Assembly (NCBI GenBank): GCA_007132225.1
Contig: SLPB01000139.1
Span: 1-51,243, forward strand
From: Bacteroidales bacterium
GTDB taxonomy: Bacteria; Bacteroidota; Bacteroidia; Bacteroidales; PUMT01
DNA: 51,243 bases
Direction: 5' to 3'
Numbering within the stretch: the first letter of the stretch is position 1; every line of letters starts with the position of its first letter. A model generated the notes under the pieces. It was not told where the DNA came from. It did no database searches and was given only the letters and a program-made list of their open reading frames with translations. Made by a program: the position numbers and the translations under genes. Below, in pieces: positions 28,451-37,735 of this stretch.

Positions 28451-28496
28451 CATAAAGATCGAAAACATAATAAAAGTCATGTTTTCGATCTTTATG
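28451..28496 (-). terminator. Perfect 18-bp hairpin after the S46 peptidase gene
   Basis: CATAAAGATCGAAAACAT (28451-28468) pairs exactly with ATGTTTTCGATCTTTATG (28479-28496), loop of ten. It lies between the S46 peptidase stop (28552) and the hydC start (28334), both minus strand. The minus-strand sequence after it (TTAATATACA) is only weakly T-rich, so it is a probable terminator or a barrier before the hyd operon. Confidence 0.6.
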
Positions 28497-28551
28497 AGAT
28501 AAAAATAAAATTTAAACTCAGATTAAATAAAGTGGGGAGCGCTGGTAAAAT

Positions 28552-30702
28552 CTAAAATATTGTCATCTCATCAAGCAGGTAACCGGCTCCCGCATACCGA
28601 TCAGTAATAAACAATATATAATTGATATCCACGCTGATATTTCTGCATTTTTCAGGATCAAACATTATATCACTCATAGTTCCCTCCCATGCCCTGTCAA
28701 AATTAATCCCGATAAGATGTCCATCCCCATTTATAACCGGACTGCCAGAGTTTCCGCCGGTAGTGTGGTTGGAAGCAATAAACCCTATTCTCATTTCATT
28801 GTCAGCCGACCATGGGCCATAGTCATTTGCATGGTATAATTCCTCCAGATGCCCGGGAATTTCATAATCAGGATTACCGCTGATGCTTTTTTCAATCACC
28901 CCCTGCAATGTCGAATAGTATTTGTAATTAACTGCGTCCCTGGGAGAATAACCTTTTACCTCTCCAAATGAAACCCGGAGAGTACGGTTGGCATCAGGGT
29001 AATAAGCACTGTCTGGTTCCATAAGCCGGAGCCCCCGGACATATGGCCTGTATAAAGAAGTTAGCTGGTCATTAATGTTATTGTACTCCACAAGAACATG
29101 CTCATCATAAACCAATCTTATATCATCAAGTATTTGAATCAGCGGGTCGTTCATTAACTCTTCCAGTTTAAAATCATCAGGAATATCAAGCAGTTCCAGG
29201 ATATCATGTTTATCAGTAAATATACTTTCAGAAAAAACATGTTCTGCATACAAATCATAGTCCCGGTCAAACTTATTTTCAATATCAGTGAAAAAGGAGG
29301 GATGAAATTGCCGGTCAATATTAGCATAGTATTCCCTGATCATATTACTGAATATCTCCTTGTCGACAGAAATGCTGAAATCTTTGAAAAAATTCTCTGT
29401 TCCGGCCCTGATAATATTAGAAAACCGTTCAAATTCAACCTCACTGTATTCCGGGTCATAAGCTTCAAGCAGAATGCGGAATTCATTTACAAACCTGATA
29501 ATTTCAATGGAGTACAAAGCTTCGTGGCCATAATACCGTGGAAGAGTATAATGTTGAAGCTTATCATACAGGCTGTCGAAAGCAGGCATAATATGACCAT
29601 AAACCTCAATACGCCGGGGAGAGGTATGCACCCAGGCCGAAAAACGGTTTTCAATTTCTTTTTTCTTTTCAACGGCATCCAGCCTGGCAAGACCAATATT
29701 CTCTCCCTGCCATCTTTTCCAGGCATTACTTACACTTGCAAATTTTGAGGAATACTGGATCCTTACCGTGTCACAAAATTCCATCTCCCTCTCCATTATA
29801 TTCATACGTATTTCCCTGAGCCTTATATTATGGGGATTAATCAGTTCTGTTATCAGCCTTACAGCATGAGAAGTAAGATATTGACGGGTACTGCCGGGAA
29901 AGCCATAAACCATGGTGAAATCTCCTTCTTCAACCCCGTTGGTTGAAATTGGAAAATGCACGGGAGACTGAAAAACGACATTGTTATCTGAAAAGCGAAC
30001 CGGTCGGTTATCTTCATTGGCATATATCCGGTAAAATGCAAAATCCCCGGTATGCCTTGGCCACATCCAGTTGTCAGTATCACCTCCGAACTTACCTATA
30101 GCCGATGGCGGGGCTCCGACCAGCCTGACATCTTCAAATGTATCATAAACGAACAAATAATATTCATTTCCGTAATAAAAGGAGTTCACTTCAGCATGGT
30201 AACTGGTGCCTGCTACAGCATCTTTTTTGATACTTCCGGATGCAACCATTATTGCATCCCGCATTTCACCCTCACTCATTCCCTCATTAACCTCCCTGGT
30301 AACAATCTCTGTTACATCTTCCATCCTTACAAGGAAGGTGACCGACAATCCGGGATTTGGCAACTCCTCATCGGCCGACAATGCCCAAAAACCATCTGTA
30401 AGGTAATCATTGTCAATACTACTGTGGGACTGAACAGAACCATAGGCACAATGATAATTAGTAAGAACCAGTCCCCGATCCGAAACCACAACCCCTGTAC
30501 ATCCACCTATCCGCACAACAGCATCCTTCATACTGTTATGGTTAATACTGTAAATATCTTCGGCAGTAAGCCTGAATCCTTTTTGCTGCATTTCTTCAAT
30601 ATTATATTTTTCAAGCAGCAAAGGAAGCCACATTCCTTCCCGGGGAGTTGCATGCTGAAACAAAACTGAAAAACAGATCAAAATCAGAAACAAAAACTTC
30701 AT
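28552..30702 (-). CDS. S46 family dipeptidyl-peptidase, DPP11-like (acidic P1)
   Basis: A 716-residue exported serine peptidase that cuts dipeptides from peptide N-termini. It has a signal peptide (MKFLFLILICFSVLFQHA). The catalytic triad is His84 (TNYHCAYG), Asp220 (WPRHTGDF) and Ser652 (TGGNSGSP), with a helical domain between about 300 and 560. Residue 670, eighteen after the Ser, is Arg (INFDRAWEG). This matches Arg673 of Porphyromonas DPP11, which selects Asp/Glu at P1, rather than the Gly of DPP7. It suggests periplasmic use of peptides as carbon source. ATG start; alone in its orientation block, about 15 bases after maf. Confidence 0.9.
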   Translation of the reverse strand: MKFLFLILICFSVLFQHATPREGMWLPLLLEKYNIEEMQQKGFRLTAEDIYSINHNSMKDAVVRIGGCTGVVVSDRGLVLTNYHCAYGSVQSHSSIDNDYLTDGFWALSADEELPNPGLSVTFLVRMEDVTEIVTREVNEGMSEGEMRDAIMVASGSIKKDAVAGTSYHAEVNSFYYGNEYYLFVYDTFEDVRLVGAPPSAIGKFGGDTDNWMWPRHTGDFAFYRIYANEDNRPVRFSDNNVVFQSPVHFPISTNGVEEGDFTMVYGFPGSTRQYLTSHAVRLITELINPHNIRLREIRMNIMEREMEFCDTVRIQYSSKFASVSNAWKRWQGENIGLARLDAVEKKKEIENRFSAWVHTSPRRIEVYGHIMPAFDSLYDKLQHYTLPRYYGHEALYSIEIIRFVNEFRILLEAYDPEYSEVEFERFSNIIRAGTENFFKDFSISVDKEIFSNMIREYYANIDRQFHPSFFTDIENKFDRDYDLYAEHVFSESIFTDKHDILELLDIPDDFKLEELMNDPLIQILDDIRLVYDEHVLVEYNNINDQLTSLYRPYVRGLRLMEPDSAYYPDANRTLRVSFGEVKGYSPRDAVNYKYYSTLQGVIEKSISGNPDYEIPGHLEELYHANDYGPWSADNEMRIGFIASNHTTGGNSGSPVINGDGHLIGINFDRAWEGTMSDIMFDPEKCRNISVDINYILFITDRYAGAGYLLDEMTIF

Positions 30703-30717
30703 AACAGAAATTATTTA

Positions 30718-31314
30718 TTAAAAACTCAGAAGATTTTCATAAAGTTTGCTAACCGGTAAACCCATAACATTGAAATAGGACCCGCTTATTGATTCCACAC
30801 CTATATATCCAATCCATTCCTGAATACCATAGGCGCCTGCCTTATCGAAAGGCTTGTACTGATCAACGTAATAAATGATCTCCTGTGTATGTAACTTTCT
30901 GAACTTAACTGATGTAAGGGAATGAAAAGTGATTGTCTTTTTTCTGCTCTTCAGACACACTCCGGTAATGACCTTGTGCTTAAGCCCGGAAAGTTCCCTG
31001 AGTATCTGGATTGCATCATCTCTTCCAGCCGGCTTGGTCAGTACCTTTTTATTGCACCAAACTATTGTATCTGCTGTAATAAGCAATGTATTATCATCCA
31101 TTTTATCATGAAGTGCCTCAGACTTCTTAACAGCAAGATAAACCGGGATCTCCGTTTTCTTAAGAGTGGCCGGATAATTCTCCTCAACTTTTAAATTATC
31201 GATTACCTGGAAATAAATTCCGAGTTCACTCAGCAAAAATTGACGCCTGGGTGATTTAGATGCAAGAATAATATTGGTGTTTTTGAATTTGTCTTTTAAA
31301 AAAAGCATGCTCAT
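30718..31314 (-). CDS. maf: Maf-family nucleotide pyrophosphatase
   Basis: A 198-residue Maf/HAM1-like pyrophosphatase that hydrolyses non-canonical or excess nucleoside triphosphates in the cytoplasm. Motifs: ILASKSPRRQFLLSELG (16-32), the catalytic ADTIVW (about 90), and SGSYFNVMGLPV near the end. Slightly extended N-terminus (two Met at 1 and 3). It starts four bases after the prenyltransferase stop, in the run DUF2520/HAD fusion - UbiA - Maf seen in many Bacteroidetes. Confidence 0.9.
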   Translation of the reverse strand: MSMLFLKDKFKNTNIILASKSPRRQFLLSELGIYFQVIDNLKVEENYPATLKKTEIPVYLAVKKSEALHDKMDDNTLLITADTIVWCNKKVLTKPAGRDDAIQILRELSGLKHKVITGVCLKSRKKTITFHSLTSVKFRKLHTQEIIYYVDQYKPFDKAGAYGIQEWIGYIGVESISGSYFNVMGLPVSKLYENLLSF

Positions 31315-31318
31315 ATAA

Positions 31319-32302
31319 TTATAATGAAGCAGTAATAATATATCTTACCACTAAAGCATACATCAGCCCAAGCAGCATAATATATTTTGTGAGGTTATTG
31401 GCAGATTTGTATTCCTCACTGGAACGGGCCGTTACGACTTTATATAATAGTATTGATATGGGAATTAATAGAAAAAACAGAAAATACAAAAGACTCAGAT
31501 AATCTCTTTCTCCGTAAAACCCTGTCATCAGGTAATTACTATAGAGATATGCAATAGATAATAGGATTACACCCAGAAGTCCGCCAACAATCAATTTAGT
31601 ATAAAAAACACCAAGCACAATAGGTACAGATCTTCTTCCCTGAGCCAAATCTCCTTCACGATCCTGCAGATCCTTAATCAATTCCCTGATAAGCGTTGTA
31701 AAGAATGCAAAATAGCCAAATGAACCAACCCAGAAGAATATATAATTAAAATTTGATTGATGAATTCTTAAAATATCACCATATTCCCTGTTAAGGAGAG
31801 GAATTTCAAAAAGAATAACCATTACGGGGACCATAGCTGTTAAAAAAGCAATAATAACATTACCAATTAAAAACTGGCGGTTATAATTAGTTGAATAAAA
31901 CCATAACAGTCCGCCGACAAGAACAAAAGTAATCCCCAGTAAGGGCACTCCAATGTATAAGGCCAGATAGAACCCGGTAATAATCCCTGCAAAGTTTAGT
32001 ATCCAGTGAAGAATGATTGCAGTGCGTCGTGAGATTAACCTGCCAATTATCACCTTTTCAGGGCGGTTAAGCATATCGGTGCGTGTATCAAAATAATCAT
32101 TTATAACATATCCCGCTGCTGTAATGAATATGGTTGAAAGAACCAGCAAAAAAAAATGAAAATCACCCATCTGAAGCTCAAAGTCATTAATTCCAAGTAT
32201 TGGTTTAATGATTGCATATCTGATCAAATATTGGGTCAGGGCTACAATCAGAAGATTGTTGAACCTGATAAGCCGCAAATAATGTAAAATATTTTTTTTC
32301 AT
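31319..32302 (-). CDS. UbiA-family prenyltransferase
   Basis: A 327-residue integral membrane enzyme with about eight or nine membrane segments. Both Asp-rich prenyl-diphosphate/Mg motifs are present: NDYFDTRTDMLNRP (about 68-81) and DLQDREGDLAQGRRS (about 215). Bacteroidetes homologues are often named geranylgeranylglycerol-phosphate geranylgeranyltransferase, but the acceptor here cannot be deduced. Its ATG overlaps the stop of the DUF2520-HAD gene by four bases, so the two are coupled. Confidence 0.85.
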   Translation of the reverse strand: MKKNILHYLRLIRFNNLLIVALTQYLIRYAIIKPILGINDFELQMGDFHFFLLVLSTIFITAAGYVINDYFDTRTDMLNRPEKVIIGRLISRRTAIILHWILNFAGIITGFYLALYIGVPLLGITFVLVGGLLWFYSTNYNRQFLIGNVIIAFLTAMVPVMVILFEIPLLNREYGDILRIHQSNFNYIFFWVGSFGYFAFFTTLIRELIKDLQDREGDLAQGRRSVPIVLGVFYTKLIVGGLLGVILLSIAYLYSNYLMTGFYGERDYLSLLYFLFFLLIPISILLYKVVTARSSEEYKSANNLTKYIMLLGLMYALVVRYIITASL

Positions 32303-33627
32303 AAAATAAAGGCGTCAGCATCCATCCATATACCATGTGCTCGTAAAACCTGTTCTATAACATCCCTTACGCATCCCTCCCCGCCTTTACGGTCAGAGAC
32401 ATATACAGATATATTTTTAATTTCAGGGTCGGCATCAAGGGGACAGGTTGGAAATCCTGCTTGCTTCATTACCGGATAGTCTGGAAGGTCATCTCCCATA
32501 TACAAAATATTTTCCGGTTCCAATTTATATTTATTGCAAAAATCTGTGAAATCATCGAGCTTTTTGGATGATTTCAGGTACAAATCATGAACACCAAGCA
32601 TATTAAACCTTTTTCTTACCGCCTCAGAATTTCCGCCGGTAATTATTGCAACCGGATAGCCCTTGCGCACAGCAAGCTGAAGGGCATAACCGTCTTTGAT
32701 ATTCATACTGCGTATTAAATCACCATTAGGGTCCAGCAATAAGGATTCATCGGAAAAAACACCATCTACATCAAAAACAAATGCTTTAACCTTGTGTAAT
32801 TCTTCTTTAAAAAGTTTCATTATTTCTGCTTTATTAGCTTTATTATGGCCTCCGGGCATCCGGATACTTGAAGTAAGATGGTGATAAATGGATCGTAATT
32901 CCGGGGAGAAAGATAATAATTCAAGATGCTTGTTTATTACTACCATGTCATTTCTTACGGCAGGTCCGGTTTGAGAATTCAATGGTCCTGTATCAATAGC
33001 CTTTTCGGCAGTTTCCCGTATTAATGGTTTGAAAAGTTCAAAAGGCAACCCTGCCGTTTCAGCTACTCTTTCGGCAAGGGCATACATATGGTTTGAGAAA
33101 TTACAGGCAAAAACAGCTGCAAGGTGCAAGTAAACTCTTTTTTCTGAACTAACATTATAAACATCAGAACCAATGCTCCGGGCAAGCGATCTTAGCGTTG
33201 CAAGTGCACTTTCATGGTTTGCTTCAATGCAGAAAGGAATATCTGATAAAACGGCAAGCCTGTGTTTTGATATGGTTTGCAGGGGATATAAGACACCATA
33301 CTGTTCAGAGTGGCCTGAGAAAATGCTCATTGGCAGGCTTCCTGCCGTGTGAACCAAAAGGCTTTTACTGAAGTTCATGTTCTCAACCCTTTCAATAATA
33401 GCCTGATCTGTAAGGGCAAATATCATTACATCAGCATCCTGATCAATTTTGTCAAAATCAGATGTCCACCTGGCACTTACTTTTTCTGCAAGTCTCCTGG
33501 CATTAGACAAGGTGCGACTGTATATCATATCAATACAATGCCCGGCCCGGTGAAGAGAAACAGCCATATATGAAGCCACATTTCCGGCACCTATTATCAC
33601 AATTCCGGGATCTGATAACTTAGTCAT
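32299..33627 (-). CDS. Fusion of a DUF2520/Rossmann oxidoreductase-like protein and a KdsC-type HAD phosphatase
   Basis: A 442-residue two-domain protein. Residues 1-275 have an NAD(P)-binding GIVIIGAGNVASYMAVSLHR start, the SRTLSNARRLA strand-helix and the C-terminal helical DUF2520 part. Residues about 280-430 are a HAD domain like KdsC (KDO-8-phosphate phosphatase): FVFDVDGVFSD (nucleophile Asp), IITGG and YMGDDLPDYPVM. No cap domain is present, as in KdsC. The two parts usually are separate neighbouring genes. I start at the ATG at 33627, because the frame before it offers only a TTG at 33642. Confidence 0.82.
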   Translation of the reverse strand: MTKLSDPGIVIIGAGNVASYMAVSLHRAGHCIDMIYSRTLSNARRLAEKVSARWTSDFDKIDQDADVMIFALTDQAIIERVENMNFSKSLLVHTAGSLPMSIFSGHSEQYGVLYPLQTISKHRLAVLSDIPFCIEANHESALATLRSLARSIGSDVYNVSSEKRVYLHLAAVFACNFSNHMYALAERVAETAGLPFELFKPLIRETAEKAIDTGPLNSQTGPAVRNDMVVINKHLELLSFSPELRSIYHHLTSSIRMPGGHNKANKAEIMKLFKEELHKVKAFVFDVDGVFSDESLLLDPNGDLIRSMNIKDGYALQLAVRKGYPVAIITGGNSEAVRKRFNMLGVHDLYLKSSKKLDDFTDFCNKYKLEPENILYMGDDLPDYPVMKQAGFPTCPLDADPEIKNISVYVSDRKGGEGCVRDVIEQVLRAHGIWMDADAFIL

Positions 33628-33678
33628 ATTTGTATCTTTCAAAAAGAAACAAAATCAATGTAAATTAATGAAAAACCA

Positions 33679-33712
33679 CCGGATTTCTGCCAGTTTGATT
33701 AATATAATCCGG
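33679..33712 (-). terminator. Probable terminator after the acyl-CoA dehydrogenase gene
   Basis: CCGGATT (33679-33685) pairs with AATCCGG (33706-33712). On the minus strand the hairpin is followed by TGGTTTTTC. It lies about 85 bases after the acyl-CoA dehydrogenase stop and before the next operon. The loop is long (20 bases), so the call is moderate. Confidence 0.5.
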
Positions 33713-33797
33713 CATCTGGAATGATTATCCCGAAACCAGGGCGGAACTTCACCAGATCATTACTTTATTCGTGCCCTCAGTGAACGTATAAATCATA

Positions 33798-35510
33798 TTA
33801 ATGGCTGAACTTAAATGAAGACAGATCCTTTAATTTGAAATTTCTGATATAATTTGCTCTTTCAATGTTTTGTGCCTTTGATTTACCAATAAAGATGAGG
33901 GCGGACTGCAGATAAGATTCATCTCGTTTGGAGTCCCGTAAAAGTAAATAACACATTATTATATTACCTGCCATTTCGACCAGGCGCCGGGCATGAAAAT
34001 CCATGAGCTCATTATTATCGGCCTCTGTTACTATTCTGACGCATTCTTCATATTCATCTGTCATGGACGTTAAGACAGGTTTCAGATGCTCAAGTTCAGA
34101 ACTAAAAGTTTCTTTCTGATAAGTTTCCCTGATGTAGCCAAGGTAAGTGCCGGAAGTTACCCCACGGATAGCAGCAACAACCTGAAGCTGGGACGTTCCT
34201 TCATATATTGAAGTTATCCTGGCATCCCGGTATATACGTTCAATTGGAAAATCCTTCATAAATCCGGCTCCGCCATGTACCTGCAATGAATCATATGCAA
34301 TCTCGTTTGAGTATTCGCTTGCTATTAATTTTAGCAAAGGAGTAAACACATCGGCAAGGCGCTGATACTTCTTCTGTTCATTACGTTCTTCAGGTTCTAA
34401 TTTACGCTCTTCGGATAAAAAGTTTAAATTCTTGTAAATATCAACAAACCTGGCTGTTTCATAAAGAAGTGAGCGCTGGGCCTTGATTCTGACTTCCATA
34501 TTCCTCAGCATTTCATAAACTCCGGGAAAATTGATAATAGCCTTGCCAAACTGGGTTCTCTCCTCAGCATATTTAAGTGCTTCCCTGTATGCAGCTTCTG
34601 ATATGCCGACCGACTGGGCCGCCACGCCAAGCCTGGCACTGTTCATAAGTGACATAACATATTTTATAAGTCCAAACTTTCGGTTTCCTATGAGTTTGGC
34701 AGGAGCATTTTTAAAAACAAGTTCACAGGTCGGCGATCCCTTTATACCCAGTTTATTTTCAATTCTCCTTACAGTAAGAGCCTTATCCTTTTTGTCATAG
34801 ACAAAAAGTGACAGGCCCCTGCCATCGGAAGTTCCGTCTTCCGACCTGGCCAGAACAAGGGATATGTCGGCATCCCCGTTGGTAATAAAACGTTTCACCC
34901 CGTTCAGTATCCAGCTATCTTTCTGCTCATCATATGTAGCTTTAAGCTGTACTGCCTGAAGATCAGAACCGGCATCAGGTTCAGTAAGATCCATAGCTGC
35001 AGTTGCTCCTTTATTAAAACGTGGAAGAAACTCGTCCTTTATCTCTTCCGAAGCAAACTCATGCAGTGTTTCTGCACAATCCTGCAATCCCCAGATATTT
35101 GCAAAACCGGCATCAGCCCGGGAAACTATTTCAGCTGCCATTACATAGGGCACCATCGGAAAATTCAGTCCCCCATATTTTCTTGGCAACGACATACCGA
35201 TCAATCCGGCCCTTGTAAGAGCTTCGTGATTTTCCTGGGTACCCCTGGCATATTTTACCTCATTATTCAACAGGGTGGGGCCTTCAGCATCAACAGATTC
35301 TGCATTGGGTGAAATAATATTACCGCAAATATCGCCTACGATTTCCAAAATCTTATCATAGCTGTCCATTGCATCTTCAAAATCGAGAAAAGCATAATCA
35401 CAACTATCCTTTTCAATAAAATCAAGTTCTTTAAGCTGTACTATCTTTTTCATCAGGGGATGACCCAGATGAAACTTAAGATCCTTATTATCTGTATAAT
35501 AATTTGCCAT
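33798..35510 (-). CDS. Acyl-CoA dehydrogenase
   Basis: A 570-residue flavoprotein, longer than the usual 380-400 because of an N-terminal lead (about 50 residues) and a C-terminal extra helical domain (about 430-570). The core is normal: LTEPDAGSDLQAVQLKA, WILNGVKRFITNGDAD, the arginine-containing ERTQFGK, and IYEGTSQLQV with the likely catalytic Glu. It oxidises acyl-CoA to enoyl-CoA (or the reverse) with ETF as partner. Its ATG overlaps the etfA stop by one base (TAATG), so the three genes etfB-etfA-acd form one operon set. Chain-length specificity is unknown. Confidence 0.9.
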   Translation of the reverse strand: MANYYTDNKDLKFHLGHPLMKKIVQLKELDFIEKDSCDYAFLDFEDAMDSYDKILEIVGDICGNIISPNAESVDAEGPTLLNNEVKYARGTQENHEALTRAGLIGMSLPRKYGGLNFPMVPYVMAAEIVSRADAGFANIWGLQDCAETLHEFASEEIKDEFLPRFNKGATAAMDLTEPDAGSDLQAVQLKATYDEQKDSWILNGVKRFITNGDADISLVLARSEDGTSDGRGLSLFVYDKKDKALTVRRIENKLGIKGSPTCELVFKNAPAKLIGNRKFGLIKYVMSLMNSARLGVAAQSVGISEAAYREALKYAEERTQFGKAIINFPGVYEMLRNMEVRIKAQRSLLYETARFVDIYKNLNFLSEERKLEPEERNEQKKYQRLADVFTPLLKLIASEYSNEIAYDSLQVHGGAGFMKDFPIERIYRDARITSIYEGTSQLQVVAAIRGVTSGTYLGYIRETYQKETFSSELEHLKPVLTSMTDEYEECVRIVTEADNNELMDFHARRLVEMAGNIIMCYLLLRDSKRDESYLQSALIFIGKSKAQNIERANYIRNFKLKDLSSFKFSH

Positions 35511-36529
35511 TATTTTGTGTTCTTTTGATAAAACTTAATCATTTTAGGAATGATCTCTGTAAGATCACCATTTATTGTATAATCGGCTATTTGATTAATT
35601 GGTGCCTCTGTATCATTGTTAATTGAGATTATGATTGCAGACTGGTCCATGCCTGCCCTGTGTTGTATCTGGCCGGATATTCCACATGCAATATATAATT
35701 TTGGGCGTACCGTTACCCCCGTCTGTCCCACCTGGCGCTCATGCTCAACAAAACCGCCATCTACTGCAGCCCTGGATCCAGCAACCTCGCCACCCAGAAC
35801 CGCTGCCAGTTCATAGAGAAGATTAAAATTTTCCCTTGAACCAACACCATATCCGCCGGCAACAATAATTCCGGCATTTTTAATATTTACCTTGCTGCTT
35901 TCTATGTGCCTTTCGATAATGCGGACAACAAAATCATCATCACTAAGCCAGTCAGCGACATCAATCTGATTGACATCCCCGTAGTGATCGGCAGAATTTA
36001 TCTCTTTTTTCATTACACCCTCTCTTACCGTGGCCAGTTGCGGACGGGTATCAGGATTGATAATGGTGGCAATTATATTGCCGCCAAAAGCAGGCCTGAT
36101 CTGGTAAAGTAAATCCTTATATTCTTTCTTTGTTTTGTTTTCGGTATGATTGCCGATTTCCAGCGCTGTACAGTCCGCCGTTAGTCCGCATTTCAATACT
36201 GATGCTATTCTCGGTGCAAGGTCCCTTCCAATTGAAGTTGCACCAAACAACCCTATAGATGGTTTTTCCTGCTCAAAAAGTCTCTTTACTATGGCAGTAT
36301 GCGGATTTGTAGTATAGGGATAAAGTCGCTTTTCATCGGCAACATGAACTATATCTGCTCCGTAGGGGAATATCTGTTTCTCTATGCTTTTAATATCAGA
36401 TCCGATAACAACAGCTTCAAGTTTGCATTTTTTCAGGTTGGCAAGTGACCGTCCTTTTGAAAGCAGTTCAAGACTTACTTCTGCAATTTGTCCCTCTTCT
36501 ATTTCACAATAAACAAAAACGTTGTTCAC
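35510..36529 (-). CDS. etfA: Electron transfer flavoprotein alpha subunit
   Basis: A 339-residue EtfA/FixB protein. The C-terminal FAD domain shows GYGVGSRENFNLLYELAAVLGGEVAGSRAAVDGGF, QVGQTGVTVRPKLYIACGISGQIQHRAGM and ISINNDTEAPI, the standard FAD-binding signature. The N-terminal domain interacts with EtfB. The start is a GTG at 36529; there is no ATG nearby. It lies 84 bases after etfB and overlaps the acyl-CoA dehydrogenase start by one base. Confidence 0.93.
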   Translation of the reverse strand: MNNVFVYCEIEEGQIAEVSLELLSKGRSLANLKKCKLEAVVIGSDIKSIEKQIFPYGADIVHVADEKRLYPYTTNPHTAIVKRLFEQEKPSIGLFGATSIGRDLAPRIASVLKCGLTADCTALEIGNHTENKTKKEYKDLLYQIRPAFGGNIIATIINPDTRPQLATVREGVMKKEINSADHYGDVNQIDVADWLSDDDFVVRIIERHIESSKVNIKNAGIIVAGGYGVGSRENFNLLYELAAVLGGEVAGSRAAVDGGFVEHERQVGQTGVTVRPKLYIACGISGQIQHRAGMDQSAIIISINNDTEAPINQIADYTINGDLTEIIPKMIKFYQKNTK

Positions 36530-36613
36530 TTTTTTCTTATTTAAATTATCAATAGTTAAATGGTTATAAAAGAATGATCATATTATATGGCCTTTAAATT
36601 TCCAGGCCTCATC

Positions 36614-37489
36614 CTAACCTATGGTATGATTATCAATCAATTCTTTCATCAGGTATTCAATATCTCCATCAGCCGCTGAAAGTACTTTGGACTCCCGGCT
36701 GGTGAAGACCACGTTTTCAATCTTTTTAACCTTGGTTGGAGATCCTGATAAACCCAACTGTTCAAGGTCCGCATCTATATCGTCAATTCCCCACTCCCGA
36801 ATAAGTAAATAAGGTCTGTCTTTTTGCAGTTGAAGATAGTCTTCACTGGTATCCTGGAGCTCGCTGAGACTTCTAGCATGTTTATACTTGATTGTATATT
36901 TGGCATGACGTGCACGACATTCGGGTGCCGAACTGTGAACCGTTATAACAACAGGCATGGGAGCGGCCACTGTTTCCACACCCCTTTCAAGCCGTCTTTT
37001 AACGGTAATTACCCCTTTTTTTACCGAAAGTATATCTTCGGCATAAGTAATCTGGGGCAAGCCTAGTTTTTCAGCTACCTGAGGGCCTACCTGGGCTGTA
37101 TCACCATCTATAGCCTGCCGGCCGGCTATGACGATATCAAAAGGAGAAAGTTTCCTGATAGCAAGAGAAATACTATAAGAGGTAGCCAGGGTATCGGACC
37201 CTGCAAATTTACGGTCTGTAAGAAGATACCCGTCATCGGCGCCACGATACATTGCCTCCCTTATTATCTCGGCAGCTCTCCCGGGTCCCATAGTCAGAAC
37301 AGTGATAGTGGTACCAGGATATTTATCCTTTATTCGGAGCGCCTGCTCCAGGGCATTCAGGTCTTCAGGATTGAAGATCGCAGGTAAAGCAGCCCGGTTT
37401 ACAGTACCATCAGCTTTCATCGCATCTTTACCAACATTACGTGTATCGGGCACCTGCTTGGCCAGTACAATTATTTTTAATCCCTTCAT
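36614..37489 (-). CDS. etfB: Electron transfer flavoprotein beta subunit, bifurcating-type motif
   Basis: A 291-residue EtfB/FixA protein, longer than the roughly 250-265 of classical EtfB. Residues 123-136 read GRQAIDGDTAQVGP, whereas classical EtfB has a GKQAIDDDCNQTGQ-like sequence with AMP bound. The DGDTAQVGP form is the one reported for ETFs in which FAD replaces AMP and that can bifurcate electrons. This is a motif-based inference only. ATG start; first gene of the ETF-acyl-CoA dehydrogenase operon. Confidence 0.92.
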   Translation of the reverse strand: MKGLKIIVLAKQVPDTRNVGKDAMKADGTVNRAALPAIFNPEDLNALEQALRIKDKYPGTTITVLTMGPGRAAEIIREAMYRGADDGYLLTDRKFAGSDTLATSYSISLAIRKLSPFDIVIAGRQAIDGDTAQVGPQVAEKLGLPQITYAEDILSVKKGVITVKRRLERGVETVAAPMPVVITVHSSAPECRARHAKYTIKYKHARSLSELQDTSEDYLQLQKDRPYLLIREWGIDDIDADLEQLGLSGSPTKVKKIENVVFTSRESKVLSAADGDIEYLMKELIDNHTIG

Positions 37490-37735
37490 TATTATATTTT
37501 CAGTTTTAAAAATTAAGTGACAAATATAAAAAAAAAATAATCAGTCAAATCAGAAATCACATCAATCGGAAGTAAACTTCACCTTAACAATTGAATATCT
37601 GATTTATGGTGTAAAAAAACAAACATAAGAAAGTGGACCCACCCTTGTCTTAAGCTTACGGCTGGCAACGACAAACACCCGTAGTGGACTTAAGACAGCG
37701 AGTTATATGCCAATCCACGGCACACCGGTAAATTT
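37490..37735. other. Non-coding stretch between etfB start and the rpoC-operon terminator
   Basis: No gene. It carries the promoter of the etf operon and a strong inverted repeat at 37646-37697 that is listed separately. Confidence 0.5.
37646..37697. repeat. Long imperfect inverted repeat, unexplained
   Basis: TGTCTTAAG (37646-37654) pairs exactly with CTTAAGACA (37689-37697). Inside, TACGG (37657-37661) pairs with CCGTA (37679-37683), leaving a 17-base loop. The sequence around it (GTGGACCC before, GTGGACTT inside) also repeats in part. It could be a structured RNA, a recombination site or the end of a lost mobile element; I recognise none of these. Confidence 0.55.

Noticed and set aside
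30052-30669. 205-residue plus-strand frame opposite the S46 peptidase
   Set aside because: The peptidase strand carries the signal peptide and catalytic residues; this frame has no recognisable domain.
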